DNA of 64,000 bases from Thereva unica (taxonomy: Eukaryota > Arthropoda > Insecta > Diptera > Therevidae), in NCBI GenBank assembly GCA_949987705.1, contig OX465281.1:221001978-221065977 (forward strand). The letters run 5' to 3'. Within the stretch, counting starts at the first letter, position 1. Each line of letters starts with the position of its first letter. Below are positions 1-11,612 of the stretch, piece by piece. The notes beneath the pieces are model-generated. The model was not told the origin of the DNA. It ran no database searches and saw nothing but the letters and a program-made list of their open reading frames with translations. Position numbers and translations under genes: made by a program.

Positions 1-1005
1 ACTGCATGATAAAATAATAGAATTGATAAAAGCCCTATACAACAATTCCAAAGGCAGAGTTCTCCATAAAGGAAAATTATTCGACGGCTTTGGGGCGAGT
101 TCAGGAGTATGACAAGGATGCCTAATTTCGCCTTTACTATTTCTTATAGTAATAAACGACATCCTTGTCAGCGTTCTAGATAGTGGAACGGGCGGCATAC
201 AATGGGGTATGCTGGACCGCCTTAAGGATTTTGACTACGCGGATGATATCTGTTTGCTGGCCCACCGACATCAGGATTTAAAAAAAATGTTGAACAATTT
301 GGCAACAGAAAGTAGTCCAGCAGGCTTAAGGCTGAATCCGAATAAAACCAAAGAAATGCGGATAAATGCAAACACCCTTGAACGAACTGCGCTGAATAAC
401 CGTGACGTGGAATTGGTAAATAAATGCTGCTACCTCGGTAGCATTATTACCGAAAGCGGCGGAGCAGAAGAAGTCGTCAGTTCCAGAATAAATAAAGCAC
501 AAATGAATAAATAAAGCGCATACGCAGATCGCAATTAACACCAAATTGCGGCTGTTCAACTCCAACGTTAAGGCAGTTTTTTGTATGGTTGCGAAACATG
601 GAAAGTCACCCAATTCATCACAGGGCGCCTACAAGTTTTCATCAACAGATGCCTACGTCGTATCCTAAAAATCAGCTGGCAAGATAGAATTTCAAATGAA
701 GAGCTATAGCGCCATGGCGACCAAGAAAGGATAGACGACCAAAGCAGGTGAAGGAAATGGAATTGGATTGGCCACTTTTTACGACTCGAAAACAGGCCCT
801 TGACTGGAATCCGCAAGGATCCTGTCGAGTCGGAAGACCTAGAACAACGTGGAGGGGAACCCTATCAGCAGAGCCCGCAACAACTGGGAAATCCTGGTCG
901 GAGCTGAGAGCTGTCGCACAAAACAGAGTCCGCTGGAGGGCAACTGTTTCCGCCCTATGTCCCATGAAGGATTCAAGGGGAATAAGGAAGTAAGAAGAGA
1001 CAGAG
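1..1005 (+). mobile_element. Family B RTE-like LINE remnant, RT to 3' end
   Basis: This is a degraded non-LTR retrotransposon cut by the window start. Translating across several frames gives RT pieces IIELIKALYNNS and GGIQWGMLDRLK, the catalytic YADDICLLAHRHQD (about 233-275), the YLGSIIT block, and the C-terminal WNWIGH...GRPRTTWRG...ALCPMKDSRG block ending near 993. Stops at about 111 and 512 and several frameshifts show it is dead. The family recurs at 2955-3040, 40865-41325 and 52305-52429. At the better preserved 41.3-kb copy the 3' tail is a TAAG repeat, as is usual for RTE-type elements. Confidence 0.8.
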
Positions 1006-1304
1006 AAGTTCAACTTTGTAGAAACGATATGGATATTAAATTTACAGTTAAATCTTGATAAATAGGAATTGTAAGGAATTTCAAACTTGTTAAGTTAATT
1101 TTTCGGCCTAGATTTGCCTGGCAGGTTTGAACTCTTCTTGAACCTTATACTTGAAATATAAAACCGATTTTTTCGAGAGTTAAGATTTAGATGTTATCAA
1201 TCGATAGAAAATCCGTGCTGATACTTTTCTTATGGTAAAAGACTTATTTCTTTTTTATTGCAAATCAACTAAACTGATTATTTTAAAATAATACTGATTA
1301 TTAC

Positions 1305-1366
1305 CTGAAGTGATGGAACCAAACCATCAGCACCTTCTAAACTTAGTGAATCTAAGTTACCACTTT
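1305..1366 (-). CDS. yki: yorkie/YAP homologue, short exon of C-terminal activation region
   Basis: This 62-nt exon is too small for a normal ORF scan. It encodes (E)SGNLDSLSLEGADGLVPSLQ after a CATTCTAG acceptor (AG at 1368-1367) and before a GTAATA donor at 1304. The first two bases complete a Glu codon with the last base of the previous exon across a 64-bp intron. The LEG-x(4)-VPSLQ stretch resembles the EGEELMPSLQ stretch near the C-terminus of vertebrate YAP. The last exon, expected to end in a PDZ-binding-like tail or a family variant, is not seen before the window start. A LINE copy fills 1-1005. Confidence 0.8.
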
Positions 1367-1430
1367 CTAGAATGATATAAAATAAATATGTCAAAACACT
1401 TCTTTCTTTATTATTAATTTAGATTCTTAC

Positions 1431-1602
1431 CACTGATGCAGTCCATACTGTCGTCTATATTTGATAAAAAGTCTGAAAAATTATTAGATGATAAACTCAG
1501 TCCACTGTCACCTGACTCCTGTCGAGTATGATCAGTTATACCCGACAAAAATGGATCCATTTGTAATCCCATAGTCTGTTGATTTTGGCGTGTCAATAAA
1601 TC
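1431..1602 (-). CDS. yki: yorkie/YAP homologue, exon with phosphodegron-like motif
   Basis: This exon encodes DLLTRQNQQTMGLQMDPFLSG, then TDHTRQESGDSGLSLSS, FSDFLSNIDDSMDCIS. The DPFLSG plus H-R-QESxDSGLS block corresponds to the conserved C-terminal phosphorylation/degron region of YAP-family proteins, and FLxNIDDxMD to the segment after it. The acceptor is TTTAATATAG (AG at 1604-1603). Reading straight on gives GKNLN and a stop at 1414, but a strong GTAAGA donor lies at 1430. Splicing there joins a further conserved exon in phase, so the simple stop is probably intronic read-through. Confidence 0.9.
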
Positions 1603-1667
1603 CTATATTAAAAATTATTTATACATATAATTTGTATTTATATTAATACCTATTAGAATTATTTTAC

Positions 1668-1804
1668 CTGATGTTGAATTTCTTGTTGTCTTTGTTTCAA
1701 ATATTCTCGTTCCTTTTCTAAATTTCGAATATTAGCCCAATTTGAATTTGATGCACTGATGTCTGATCGTGAAGATAAAGAACTTGCTCTTTGTAAGTAA
1801 TCAG
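1668..1804 (-). CDS. yki: yorkie/YAP homologue, exon 3' of WW2 with Glu/Gln-rich helix
   Basis: This 137-nt exon reads (S)DYLQRASSLSSRSDIS, then LEKEREYLKQRQQEIQHQ. The second part is a charged, glutamine-rich segment like the coiled-coil region found after the WW domains in YAP family members. The acceptor is TTTTCTAG (AG at 1806-1805) and the donor is GTAAAA starting at 1667. The entering phase (two bases) and leaving phase (zero) match the neighbouring exons. The 65-bp intron to the next exon contrasts with the 7.2-kb intron upstream, which is packed with transposable elements. Confidence 0.85.
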
Positions 1805-2317
1805 CTAGAAAACAAAATAAGAAAATAAAAGTTATTTTTATATTGTAGATATTGATATTTTTATTTCTTTAAAAGTATATACTAAAATTACATATCTTAC
1901 AGAAAGTTTTGAGAGATATAATTGCAGCAAAGAATGAAGTAAGGCAGAAGTCTGGGCTTCTAGTTTAAAGAGAAATTTATAACTTACAATCACTAAAAGG
2001 CGAAAGTTGTAAAGTGCTACGAAATCAGAAGCAGAAGCTACGAACGTTTCGAACAATATTATAAATAATTCAGGAATGAATGGATTACATTTCGAATGCT
2101 AAGCTAAATTTGAAATATACGATCTATAAAACAAAGGGAAAGTAATGGTCACGTGTCTTTAACCAAAAACATAACAATTATGATGGAAAAGAGCTACGTA
2201 AGGATTATGTAGAATAACGGGTCAATGTTTTTATTTCCTAACATGCATCAGTTTCTTCCTTCAAATGTCTCTTGCTTCCAATTTCTTGCGTTGAGGAATT
2301 TTGCTGCATCAGCTTTC

Positions 2318-2582
2318 GCATCGGGCACCGATCACGGTCCTTCGCCTTTTCCACGTTCTCACCTATATAACTTTCCTTCTTTCTTCTTCCCTCTTTACAT
2401 TCCTGATTCCTCCTGTCATAATCTTCCTTAGTTCTTCCCCGTTTCACCAAAGCGCATGTCATCGGTTGGTTGATGAGATTCAACTCGTTTCAGGAGGCGT
2501 AACACTCCAGCGAGTTGTTTCTCGATTGTCGATAGTATAAAGGGCTTTTCCTGAGCCTCTAGTCTTCCACATAAAAAAAAAC
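2318..2582 (+). mobile_element. tRNA-derived SINE, 5'-truncated copy 1
   Basis: This stretch matches the body of the complete SINE at 55716-56188 (opposite strand). The shared landmarks are the CTTTCCTTCTTTCTTCTTCC block, the CATGTCATCGGTTGGTTGAT block and the terminal CTCTAGT...CACATAAAAAAAAA tail. Only the last bases of the tRNA-like head remain (GGGCACCGATCACGGTCC). Part of the body near 2530 is missing relative to copy 2. Confidence 0.75.
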
Positions 2583-2910
2583 ATCGTGTTCCCCACTTTG
2601 ATCGTGGTTTGCCAATCGGTCACTTCCCATCTGGTAGTAGATATGGATTTTTTCGGTATCCTTGAGTCATCCATTCTTTGCACATGACCGATCCAACGTT
2701 AACGCAGAAGCTTGGTATGTATAGACAGTTTACACTGTTTGTATAAGTCGTACAATTCGTGATTGCAGCGTATTCTGGGTACATTGTCTTCATTAATTGG
2801 GCCATATATCCTTCGGGGAACCTTCCCCTCAAATATATCCATCTTATTTGCAGATTTTTGGGATATACTCCATGCTTCACATCCATACGTAACTACAGTA
2901 GCACAGTACT
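2583..2910 (-). mobile_element. Family C LINE remnant, region after RT
   Basis: The minus strand encodes YGCEAWSISQKSANKMDIFE, then RRIYGPINEDNVPRIRCNHE and RWIGHVQRMDDSRIPKK. This is the post-RT thumb-like region common to many arthropod LINE ORF2 proteins (the GxE(T/A)W, IYGP and R-W-x-GHVxRM landmarks). One stop interrupts it. It abuts the poly(A) of the SINE at 2582. It probably belongs with the RT piece at 4088-4640 on the same strand, split by later insertions. Confidence 0.65.
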
Positions 2911-2954
2911 GTAGACAGTAGTGAAAAGTATCTTCTATTTACAGCGTTTATTCT

Positions 2955-3040
2955 TCTTTCAGAGCTGAAAGCTGTCTGAGGACAACTGTTTCCGCCCTAC
3001 GTTCCATGAGGAATTAAAGGAGCATAAGTCAAGTATGTAA
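2955..3040 (+). mobile_element. Family B LINE 3'-end fragment
   Basis: This is a short segment matching the 3' end of family B (GCAACTGTTTCCGCCCTATG-like, then ATGAGG-ATTAAAGGAGC). It ends with CAAGTATGTAAGTC, a decayed TAAG tail. It carries only the last codons of ORF2 and is separated from any RT. Confidence 0.65.
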
Positions 3041-3049
3041 GTCATTCTT

Positions 3050-4085
3050 CTTTGCACGGCTATCGATTCATCGTTGCTGAGAGACGTCCCGCAACGGATA
3101 CGCTGCTGTCTGTGCCGCTTGGTCTCAAACTCTATTCACGATTAGTTTCTATTTTTGCCGGTTTTTGGCGACGTCTCGAACCTCGGTAACTGAAAATCTT
3201 TTATTCATTAGGTCGCCCTCGATATTCTTTAGCCAGGTGTTCTTCGGTTCGATCGCTGAATTCTCCAGTCTTCGGGACGGACTCGCCATAGATGTTTATG
3301 TGGCAAGCGGTTATCATCCATTCGGCAAACATGTCCAAACCACCCTAGCGACATTTCTTCTTCGATCAGTGTCTGCTGATCGCATCTTTGTCTGACTGTC
3401 TGGTTTCGAAGGCTGCCTCAAGCATCGCATTTGGAAGACCTCGAGCTTCTTGACGTCCGATTTAAGCAGTGTCCACGCTTCCGATCCATAAAGAAGAAAC
3501 GGAAGGAGCAACGTTCGGTAAAGGCGTTCTCTCGTTTTGATGGTAATATTTGTTCGTTTCTGTTTGAACATCGGTGGTCGATGCAACTTTCGTTGGTGAC
3601 GATGCAACATTAAGTCGGTTACGAAGTTGTTGTCGTCGTATCGAACTCCGAGTTGTCCATCGAATGCTTCACGCAAAATCGCGTCGATCACAACATTGAA
3701 GAGAAGTGGCGAAGCGACGTTTCCCTGTCGGACAACCGTTTGAATCTGGAACTTCTCGGATAAGTCGCTTCGAATAAGAGCGCTGTTGGTTGAGCCATCG
3801 TACGAGGCTTGGACAAGTTGGATGATTTTCGATGGGACGTGTTCGGTTTCTAAGGCTCTTCACAAGCTGTTCCAATCGATGCAATCTAAAGCGGATTTGA
3901 TATTGATGAAAACGAACGTTCGTTTGCCGCCACGAATTCTTTCTTCCATTACCTGAGACGATGTGCTCTAAATCGACCTTGTTCTTTCGGGCTCGTTTGC
4001 TCTCGATGTTTGTGTAGCCTCGATTGTATGATTTTCGTATTCGATTTTCGTCAGAGATTAAACAGCATGAGTACCAACCCATCGC
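3050..4085 (-). mobile_element. Family A RTE-like LINE remnant, copy 1
   Basis: The minus strand yields, over several frames, VDLEHIVSGNG, SALDCIDW-like RT motif A, SYDGSTNSALIRSDL, MIDAILREAFDGQLGVRYDD and LMLHRHQRKLH. It then gives LPFLLYGSEAWTLLKSDVKK with VFQMRCLRQ near 3425-3470, and ends in the conserved 3' text around 3060-3130. Much of the palm with the catalytic FADD is deleted. The gene is broken by frameshifts. It sits between two pieces of family C in the same orientation, so it probably inserted into that element. Confidence 0.75.
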
Positions 4086-4087
4086 CC

Positions 4088-4640
4088 TGATTTAAGCCTT
4101 GCTTAACTGATAAGTATTCCATCAGTCCTCCTTGTATCCTGACTGAACATCTTTCTATTGTCATTTTCGTTAACTTTACTATCTTTAGCGAGATGTATAA
4201 AGTCCAGCATTGCCGCATACAATTTTTTCCTGTCGATGCTGTTGTATGTTTGTTTGAAGTCGATGAGAAATTACTGAAATTAGTTGGCCCATTGTTGATC
4301 TATTTCTTCAAAATACTGCTCCCAATCTTCAGGCTTTTTTCGGTTATCCATTTGCAGCAAAGTAATTCATGTATAGCTGCTGAAAGTGATTCGCCTCCTT
4401 GATGTTAACAATTCCTGAGGATTTTCTGTGTTTTAAGGATCTTATGACACTTTGTACTTCTTCCAGGGCTGCTACATTTATTTTTCTGGTGTCATAATTC
4501 TGTGTAGACGAGTTTCTGATAAGTGCCTGGTACTTTCATTTGCGTGCATCAGCTCCCTGAAAAATTCCTTTGCTTTACATCTTCACTGTCTGTGACTATA
4601 ATGCCTTCCTTTGTTATACATATATCGCAGGAGGGTTCAG
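4088..4640 (-). mobile_element. Family C LINE remnant, RT domain piece
   Basis: The minus strand reads AKEFFRELMHANESTRHL, then EDWEQYFEEIDQQWANYF. Next comes the RT motif-A region FKQTYNSIDRKKLYAAMLDF, followed by IVKLTKMTIERCSVRIQGG and SVKQGLNQG. The aspartate of motif A is replaced (T-Y-N) and stops are frequent, so it is inactive. Its continuation is likely 2583-2910 beyond the family A insertion. Confidence 0.65.
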
Positions 4641-4773
4641 AGCCTAGAATAGGCAAAAATATTACTAAACAAACATATACATTTCTTTAATAAGAACAAC
4701 TTTTGTTGGAAGTATTTGTAGAGTTAGAAAACAGATGGTGCATAGGACATATTTCTCAAAACTATAGGTGATA

Positions 4774-4938
4774 TTCTCGTTGGCGAGTGACGTGACTACG
4801 CGATGGAATGAATGAAACTGTCGATGCTTACACACGTATCGAGGATAATGTCACTTCACCGTCACCTTGCGACAATAAATTACGAATACCAATTTATGGC
4901 CGAAGTGACACATCTGTCACGTCACTCGACAACGAGAA
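4774..4938. mobile_element. TA-flanked MITE, 165 bp
   Basis: The ends are inverted repeats of 24 nt with one mismatch when the flank is included (left 4773-4796, right 4916-4939; TTCTCGTTG...CAACGAGAA). Both sides are bordered by TA (4772-4773 and 4939-4940), the duplication typical of Tc1/mariner-type MITEs. It has no coding capacity. Confidence 0.7.
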
Positions 4939-4940
4939 TA

Positions 4941-5879
4941 AGGCTGTTATATACTAATTTAATAATTGTATCTCGGAAAATTAACTATAATAAGAAATTA
5001 CAAGGCTGATGTCATTGCACAACCACAAATAGTTTGTGCGATGAAAGAAGTATTATTTCTAATTATTCTAAATAAAAGAAACTATAATTTTGACTATAAC
5101 GATTTAGCTACTAGGTTAAATATTAAAAACAATTTGTAACTAATATGTTTAAGGCCCAAAAACTCATTTTGTATAATCTAAAAAAACAGAGGAGCAAGTG
5201 ACGAAAATTTCGTGAAATAAACGTTGAGGATGGAGCTAGGTGAAACAAGTTTAAACGTAATCAATTTAAACATTCATTTCATTTACTTCGACGCAAAATG
5301 GAGAGCAAATACTTTTGCATAATTGTATATATTAATATTAACAAAAACTTGGCTTTAGCCTTTTAGCGCTCATTCCGTAATATTTAACTACTAATAATTA
5401 CTTATAATTAAATCTAAAAATTTATTGTATATGTATACTAATTAGAAGTCATAAGGTAAGCATGAGTAAGTTGTGTTTGCACTAAACTGTTATTTTACAC
5501 AAAGTCATTTCATAAATACACATTGTTAAGAGATAAGAAAGAGTTGTAGAAAATACGGTATTTTAAACGATGACGTTATGTAATCTTATATTCTGCGAGT
5601 AAGTTAAACTTTGAAATTAAAGTTTTTATCAAGAGATATTAGAAAAAAATGTGAAAGTGGAGTAAAAGATATATGAAGGATAGAGGAATTCGGGATAACT
5701 TTGGAGCTCTCTAGTTTAATTAATTGTAGACTTATTGTGGATGGATATTGAGAGATCGTAATGGAACATGGCGTCAGAATATATAGATTATAAAAGAGAT
5801 ATACAATCGAGTTTTTATAGTTATATTTTAAAAAAGTAATCTGATTTATATAACATTAGAAGAAAGAAATAAAAGTCAT
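4941..5879. other. AT-rich intronic DNA, nothing recognised
   Basis: The positions 4640-4772 and 4941-5879 hold no frame with recognisable similarity, no strong inverted repeat and no splice-bounded exon that I could see. The bases are very AT-rich. Confidence 0.5.
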
Positions 5880-7610
5880 AGGGAGTATATTGTCAGACCG
5901 ACCAGGACGATACGACGAAACGCAGATCGGATGTTAAGGAAAAAGAGCGAAAAACAAAATGCGAGAATCCTGCACGAATTTTAGCAACAAAAACATTGGG
6001 CAAGCGTGTAAGGCTACTGACAAATTTAAATCCAGAACTAGTCTGTGCAGAGACGACAATGGCGGTATTATTAGTAACCGTCCTAGCCTTTCCCAATTTC
6101 CCGCCTACATAACTTTCCTTCTTTCTTCTTCCCTCTTTGCATTCCTGATTCCTCCTATCATAGCCCTTCACTAGTTCTCTTCCCCGCTCCACCAAGCGCA
6201 TGTCATCGGTTGGTTGATGAGATTCCACTCGTTTCAGGAGGCATAACACTCCAGCGAGTTGTTCTCGATGCTCCGATGTCAGAGTCGCAAAATGGTTGGG
6301 AGTAGGTGGAATAAAAAATACCGCAGCCAGGTTGTAATAAATACATGGTCGACAGTACAAATGGGCCTTCCCTAAGTCTCTAGTGTGTCACAAAAAAAAA
6401 AAAAAAAAAAAACACCCAACGGAAGTCCAAAATAAATGGAAAAACTACTTTGAAGTCCTGCTTATCCAAAATGCTCCAACATCAACAAGAAGAGACATAG
6501 CAGAGGACCATTTAATGAGAACGAGCCCAACCCTGGACAAGATTAAAAAAGCTCAAAAACAATAAAGCCCCTCCAGGAGACGAAATTGCTGCTGAGCTAC
6601 TTAAGTACTGCGACAACAAAGTCGTAGAATATCTATTTAGGATAATTTATAGGAATGAAGAATCGCTACCGCAAGACTGGAAGAAAACAATAATTATATG
6701 TCCAGGGCACAAGAGCGGTGACCGACTCTGATGCAGAAACTACAGGGGTATATCCTGAATATCCTGAAAGATAGGATAGAACCTATTGCTGAGGAAATGC
6801 TGGGTGCATACGAAGCGGGTTTCCGTAAGAAAATGTCAATAAAAAAAAAAAAACTCAACTATTCTGCCTAAAACAGCTTTTAGAGAAGTGTTGGGATAAA
6901 AATGTAAACGTTTCGTAGATTTTAAACAAGCTTAGGATGCAATATCTAGGGAAAGACTTATTGACAACCTTATAGGCCATAGAATTCCTGCAAAATTAGT
7001 GAGGCTAATAAAAGTAACCTTAACAGATACAATAGGTCAGATAAGGGTTAACTGAAGGAAGACTTCCACGTCAAACAAGGACTCAAACAGGGAAATGGTT
7101 TAGCACCGATGTTATTCAACCTAGCCCTAGAAACTGTCATCAGCATTACAGCATTAGATAGGAATGGAACATTAACAAGTCGGGTTATTGGGTTACAGTG
7201 ATTATCTGAATATAGTAAGTAGATCACTATTAGGAGCAAAGGAATGCTAAATAAGTCTAGACAACGCCGCTAAAAATATGTGCTTAACATTTAATCAAGA
7301 CAAAACTAAAGCAATGCTGCAGACTAGATCAGAAAGGACACGCCTAAGGACCAACTTCACGGTAAATAGCTACAATATAGAGAGTAAAGAGCTTAAATTA
7401 CCTTGGAACAATAGTGTCGTTCACAAATCAAGAGCTGAAGGAAGTTAAAAGCAGAGTACTACAGGACAATCGAAGTTTCTATTCACTGCGTAAAGTGTTT
7501 CGTGCGAGAGCGCTAAACAGGAAAACTATATTTGAATCAGAGGCTAAGGAGCTAGGTAGTCTGATTTACTGAATCAAATACAAATACAAAATTTGCCAGA
7601 ATGCACATTG
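5880..7610 (+). mobile_element. Family C LINE remnant, interrupted by SINE at 6088-6412
   Basis: The plus strand carries the linker before RT (KSRTSLCRDDNGGIISN), is broken by a SINE, and resumes PTEVQNKWKNYFEVLLIQNA. RT follows: APPGDEIAAELLKYCDNKVV, LPQDWKKTIIICPGHKSGDR, NYRG, QLFCLKQLLEKCWDKNVNV, VDFKQA, ERLIDNLIGHRIPAKLVRLI, FHVKQGLKQGNGLAPMLFNL. A run of stops follows and the YADD box is lost. Because the text reads on either side of the SINE, the LINE is older. No domain is intact. Confidence 0.75.
6088..6412 (+). mobile_element. tRNA-derived SINE, copy 2 nested in LINE
   Basis: This is the same body as the copies at 2318 and 55716-56188. It starts just after the tRNA-like head (CCGTCCTAGCC), runs through the T/C-rich block and the CGTTTCAGGAGGCATAACAC block, and ends CTCTAGTGTGTCAC plus a poly(A) of about 19 (6392-6410). 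It interrupts the ORF2 text of the family C LINE. Confidence 0.8.
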
Positions 7611-7736
7611 TAGAAGATAAGACACACTATTGAAGCCTGGGATATAGTGAGTTTATCTTATATAAATACAATTATAATCTGGTAAGGTCTTAAAATCCCA
7701 ATATCTGACTAACACATTCAAACTACTGATGTCTTA

Positions 7737-8102
7737 GGCACTACTCACACGGGGATACTCAAATCTCTGAGCCACTGCAATACTCGGCGACTAAGAGACC
7801 CGTCATAATCAGACGGCGGAACTTATACGGGGATACTCCAGTCGCGGATATTCGGCAACTGCGCAACCAGTTATTAGGAGACTTGACATGCTAGTCTCCC
7901 ACACGCTCAGTTGCTTGGTTTTTTTCACTGTGAACGACTAGACATTTGCAAAGTGCACTGAATAAAAAACCAGAGGTAGGTTGATAGGAATTTCAGTCTC
8001 GGCAGTGTGAAGATGACGAGCAACTACAATCCCGAGTCTCCAAGTCTCTGAATCCCAGTCGCCGAGTATCCGAGATTTGAGTATCCCCGTGTGAGTAGTG
8101 CC
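7737..8102. mobile_element. PIF/Harbinger-type MITE, 366 bp
   Basis: It has perfect 31-bp terminal inverted repeats (7737-7767 and 8072-8102) starting GGCACTACTCACACGGGGAT. A 3-bp TTA duplication lies at 7734-7736 and 8103-8105. The TTA target and GG-starting end are typical of PIF/Harbinger elements. It has no protein. Confidence 0.85.
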
Positions 8103-8105
8103 TTA

Positions 8106-9242
<1,137 letters not shown>

Positions 9243-9295
9243 TTAAGATTACCAACTTCACTTTATTTTTTTTAAAGAACTGTGAATTACTATTA

Positions 9296-11612
9296 GTCCG
9301 GGGAAATTAGCAAGAACAAAACGAACGAAAGGAGACATAACTCTAAAATGCCTGAAAATTGGTACACAGTCCAAAAAAAACATGGCCGCTGGAGATATCG
9401 CGTTGTTCCCGATTTTTAAATGGATCTCGGTTTCTGTAAGTCGTGACAATGGAATTCTCTACAACTTTAGTCCTTACAAAAAAGTTGACCCGATTAACCC
9501 TTTCGAAGTTATTTAGGGTCAAAGTTTTCGAAAATCACTTTTGGCCAAATTTCACTTAAAACTGATATTTTCGAATTTTTTTCTTGAAACGAAATGTTAT
9601 AACCTACACAAAGTCCTCTAGTCATTTTTTCGAAAACTTAACCCTTTGAAAGTTATTCAAGGTCAAAGTTTTCAAAAATCACTTTTTGGGCAAAAAATCG
9701 CTCAAAAACTGTATTTTTCGGTGATTGTATTTTGTAGGCGATATTGTTTGGTATACGTAAATGAAAAAATGTTCTGCCTACAAAATACAATTTTCGAAAA
9801 AAAAAAAAAAAACAGTTTTTGAGAGATTTTTTGGCCAAAAATTGATTTTTGCAAACTTTGACCTTGAATAACTTCGAAAGGGTTAAGTTCTCGAAAAAAA
9901 TTACAAGACTTGTTCTATGTAATAACATTTCGTATTGACCGATCAAAAATTTTTTTCGAAAATATCAGTTTTTGAGTGAAATTTTGGCCAAAAAGTGATT
10001 TTCGGAAACTTTGACCTTGAATAACTTTCAAAGGGTTAATTCAGTCAACTTTTTTGTAAGAACTTCTTCTTCTTCTTTGATCCGTTAGCTGACACTCCTA
10101 GCGGAACGTCCCCGGAACGGATACGCTGCTGTCGGTGCCGCTGGGTCTCGAACTCTATTCCAATTCGTTTCCATTCTTGCCGGTTTTTGGCGGCGTCGGT
10201 AACTGATAACCGTTGATTCTTTAGGTCACCCTCAATATTCTTTAGCCAGGTTTTCTTCGATGCCGATCGCTGGATTCGCTGGCAGGACGGTCTCGCCAGA
10301 GAAGTTTACGCGGCAAGCGATTATCATCCATTCGGAAACATGTCCAAACCACCGTAGTCGACGTTTTTGTATTTCTTCTTCGATCGGTGCCTGCTGATCG
10401 CATCTTTGTCTGACTATCTCATTACGAAGGCGATCACGTAGTAAGACACCGAGGATCTGCCTCAAGCATCGCATTTGGAAGACCTCGAGCTTCTTAACTT
10501 CCGATTTGATCCCCGTTTCAGATCCATAAAGAAGAATCGGAAGGGTCAGCTTTTGTTTTGGTGGAAATATTTGTTCGTTTCCATATGCACCACTTGAGCG
10601 AGGCGAAAGTTGCGGTTGCTTGGCCAATGCAGCTGTGCACGTCGGACATCGGTGCTACTTTCCTCAACCAATGATCCCAAATATTTGAACCTCAGAAACT
10701 GTTCGATTTGGGTTCCATCGAGGTGATCACTGGCCCTCGATCCGTCCGTTGCGAGCACTTTGGTCTTTTCCGCATTCATTTTTAACCCGTATGACTGGGC
10801 GATGCGGGAAATGTCGTATAAAATGTCCATTGCTTCGGTATCCGTGTCAGCGAAGGCGACACTATCGTCGGCGAACATTTAGTCGGTTACGAAGTTTTTG
10901 CCGTCGTATTGAACTCCGAGTCGTCCACCGAATGCTTCACGCATAATCGCGTCGATCACAACATTGAAGGGAAGTGGCGAAGCGACGTCTCCCTGTCGGA
11001 CAACCGTTAGAATCGGGAAATCCTCGGATAAGTCGATTCGAATACGAACGCTGCTGGTTGAGCCATCGTACGACGCTTGGAGAAGTTGGATGATTCTCAA
11101 TGTTCGGTTTCCAAGATTTCCACAAGCTGTTCCAATCGATGCAATCGAAAGCGGATTTGAAATCGGTGAGAACGACGACAGCTCGTTTGCCGCAACGATT
11201 TCTTTCTTCCATTAGCTGATGTAGTGCGAATATTTGTTCAATACATCCTTGATGTGGTCTAAATCCCGCTTGTTCTTTCCGGCTCGTTTGCTTTCGATGT
11301 TTCTGTAGCCTCGATTGTATGATTTTCGTAAATATTTTGCTGACGATCGAAAGAAGGCTAATACCGCGATAATTGTAAGAACTAAAGTTGTAGAGAACTT
11401 CATTGTCAACATTTTGGGAACTCACACGGCGTTGTATGACTTATAGAAATTGAGATACATGGAAAACTCAGGAAAAACGCGATATCTCGGGCGGCCATGT
11501 TTTTTTTTTGATTCCGAAATTGTTTTCTTAAAATGTCACAAGGAATCTGTGACACAATTTTCGGCCATTTTTGAATTTTGTTTGTCTCCTTAAAATGCTA
11601 ATTTCCCCGGAC
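9296..11612. mobile_element. Large palindromic (foldback) element with nested LINE
   Basis: Two long inverted arms run 9296-9739 and 9776-10064 plus 11384-11612. The outer 17 bp are perfect complements (GTCCGGGGAAATTAGCA at 9296-9312 and its complement at 11596-11612). The inner ends are a perfect 15-bp pair (9725-9739 and 9776-9790) around a 36-nt loop. Each arm holds two diverged copies of a unit with the text CTTTCGAAGTTATT-AGGTC, so the inverted structure is built from repeated units. A family A LINE splits the right arm. No target duplication and no protein were seen. The superfamily is unclear. Confidence 0.8.
10065..11372 (-). mobile_element. Family A RTE-like LINE, copy 2 with target duplication
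   Basis: This is a 5'-truncated insertion flanked by the 11-bp direct repeat TTGTAAGAACT (10054-10064 and 11373-11383). Its tail, on the minus strand, is a GAA repeat at 10065-10078. Coding text runs YRGISLLSIVSKIFTKIIQS, QAGFRPHQGCIEQIFALHQL, VVVLTDFKSAFDCIDWNSLW (RT motif A), ASYDGSTSSVRIRIDL, RQGDVASPLPFNVVIDAIM, MFADDSVAFADTDTEAM (catalytic motif C), KMNAEKTKVLATDG, LGSLVEES and RRLRWFGHVSEW. A stop just before MFADD and several frameshifts make it a pseudogene. Removing it restores the palindromic host sequence. Confidence 0.9.

Noticed and set aside
5893..6360. 155-codon minus-strand open frame.
   Set aside because: It runs across the SINE body and LINE linker in antisense; no domain.
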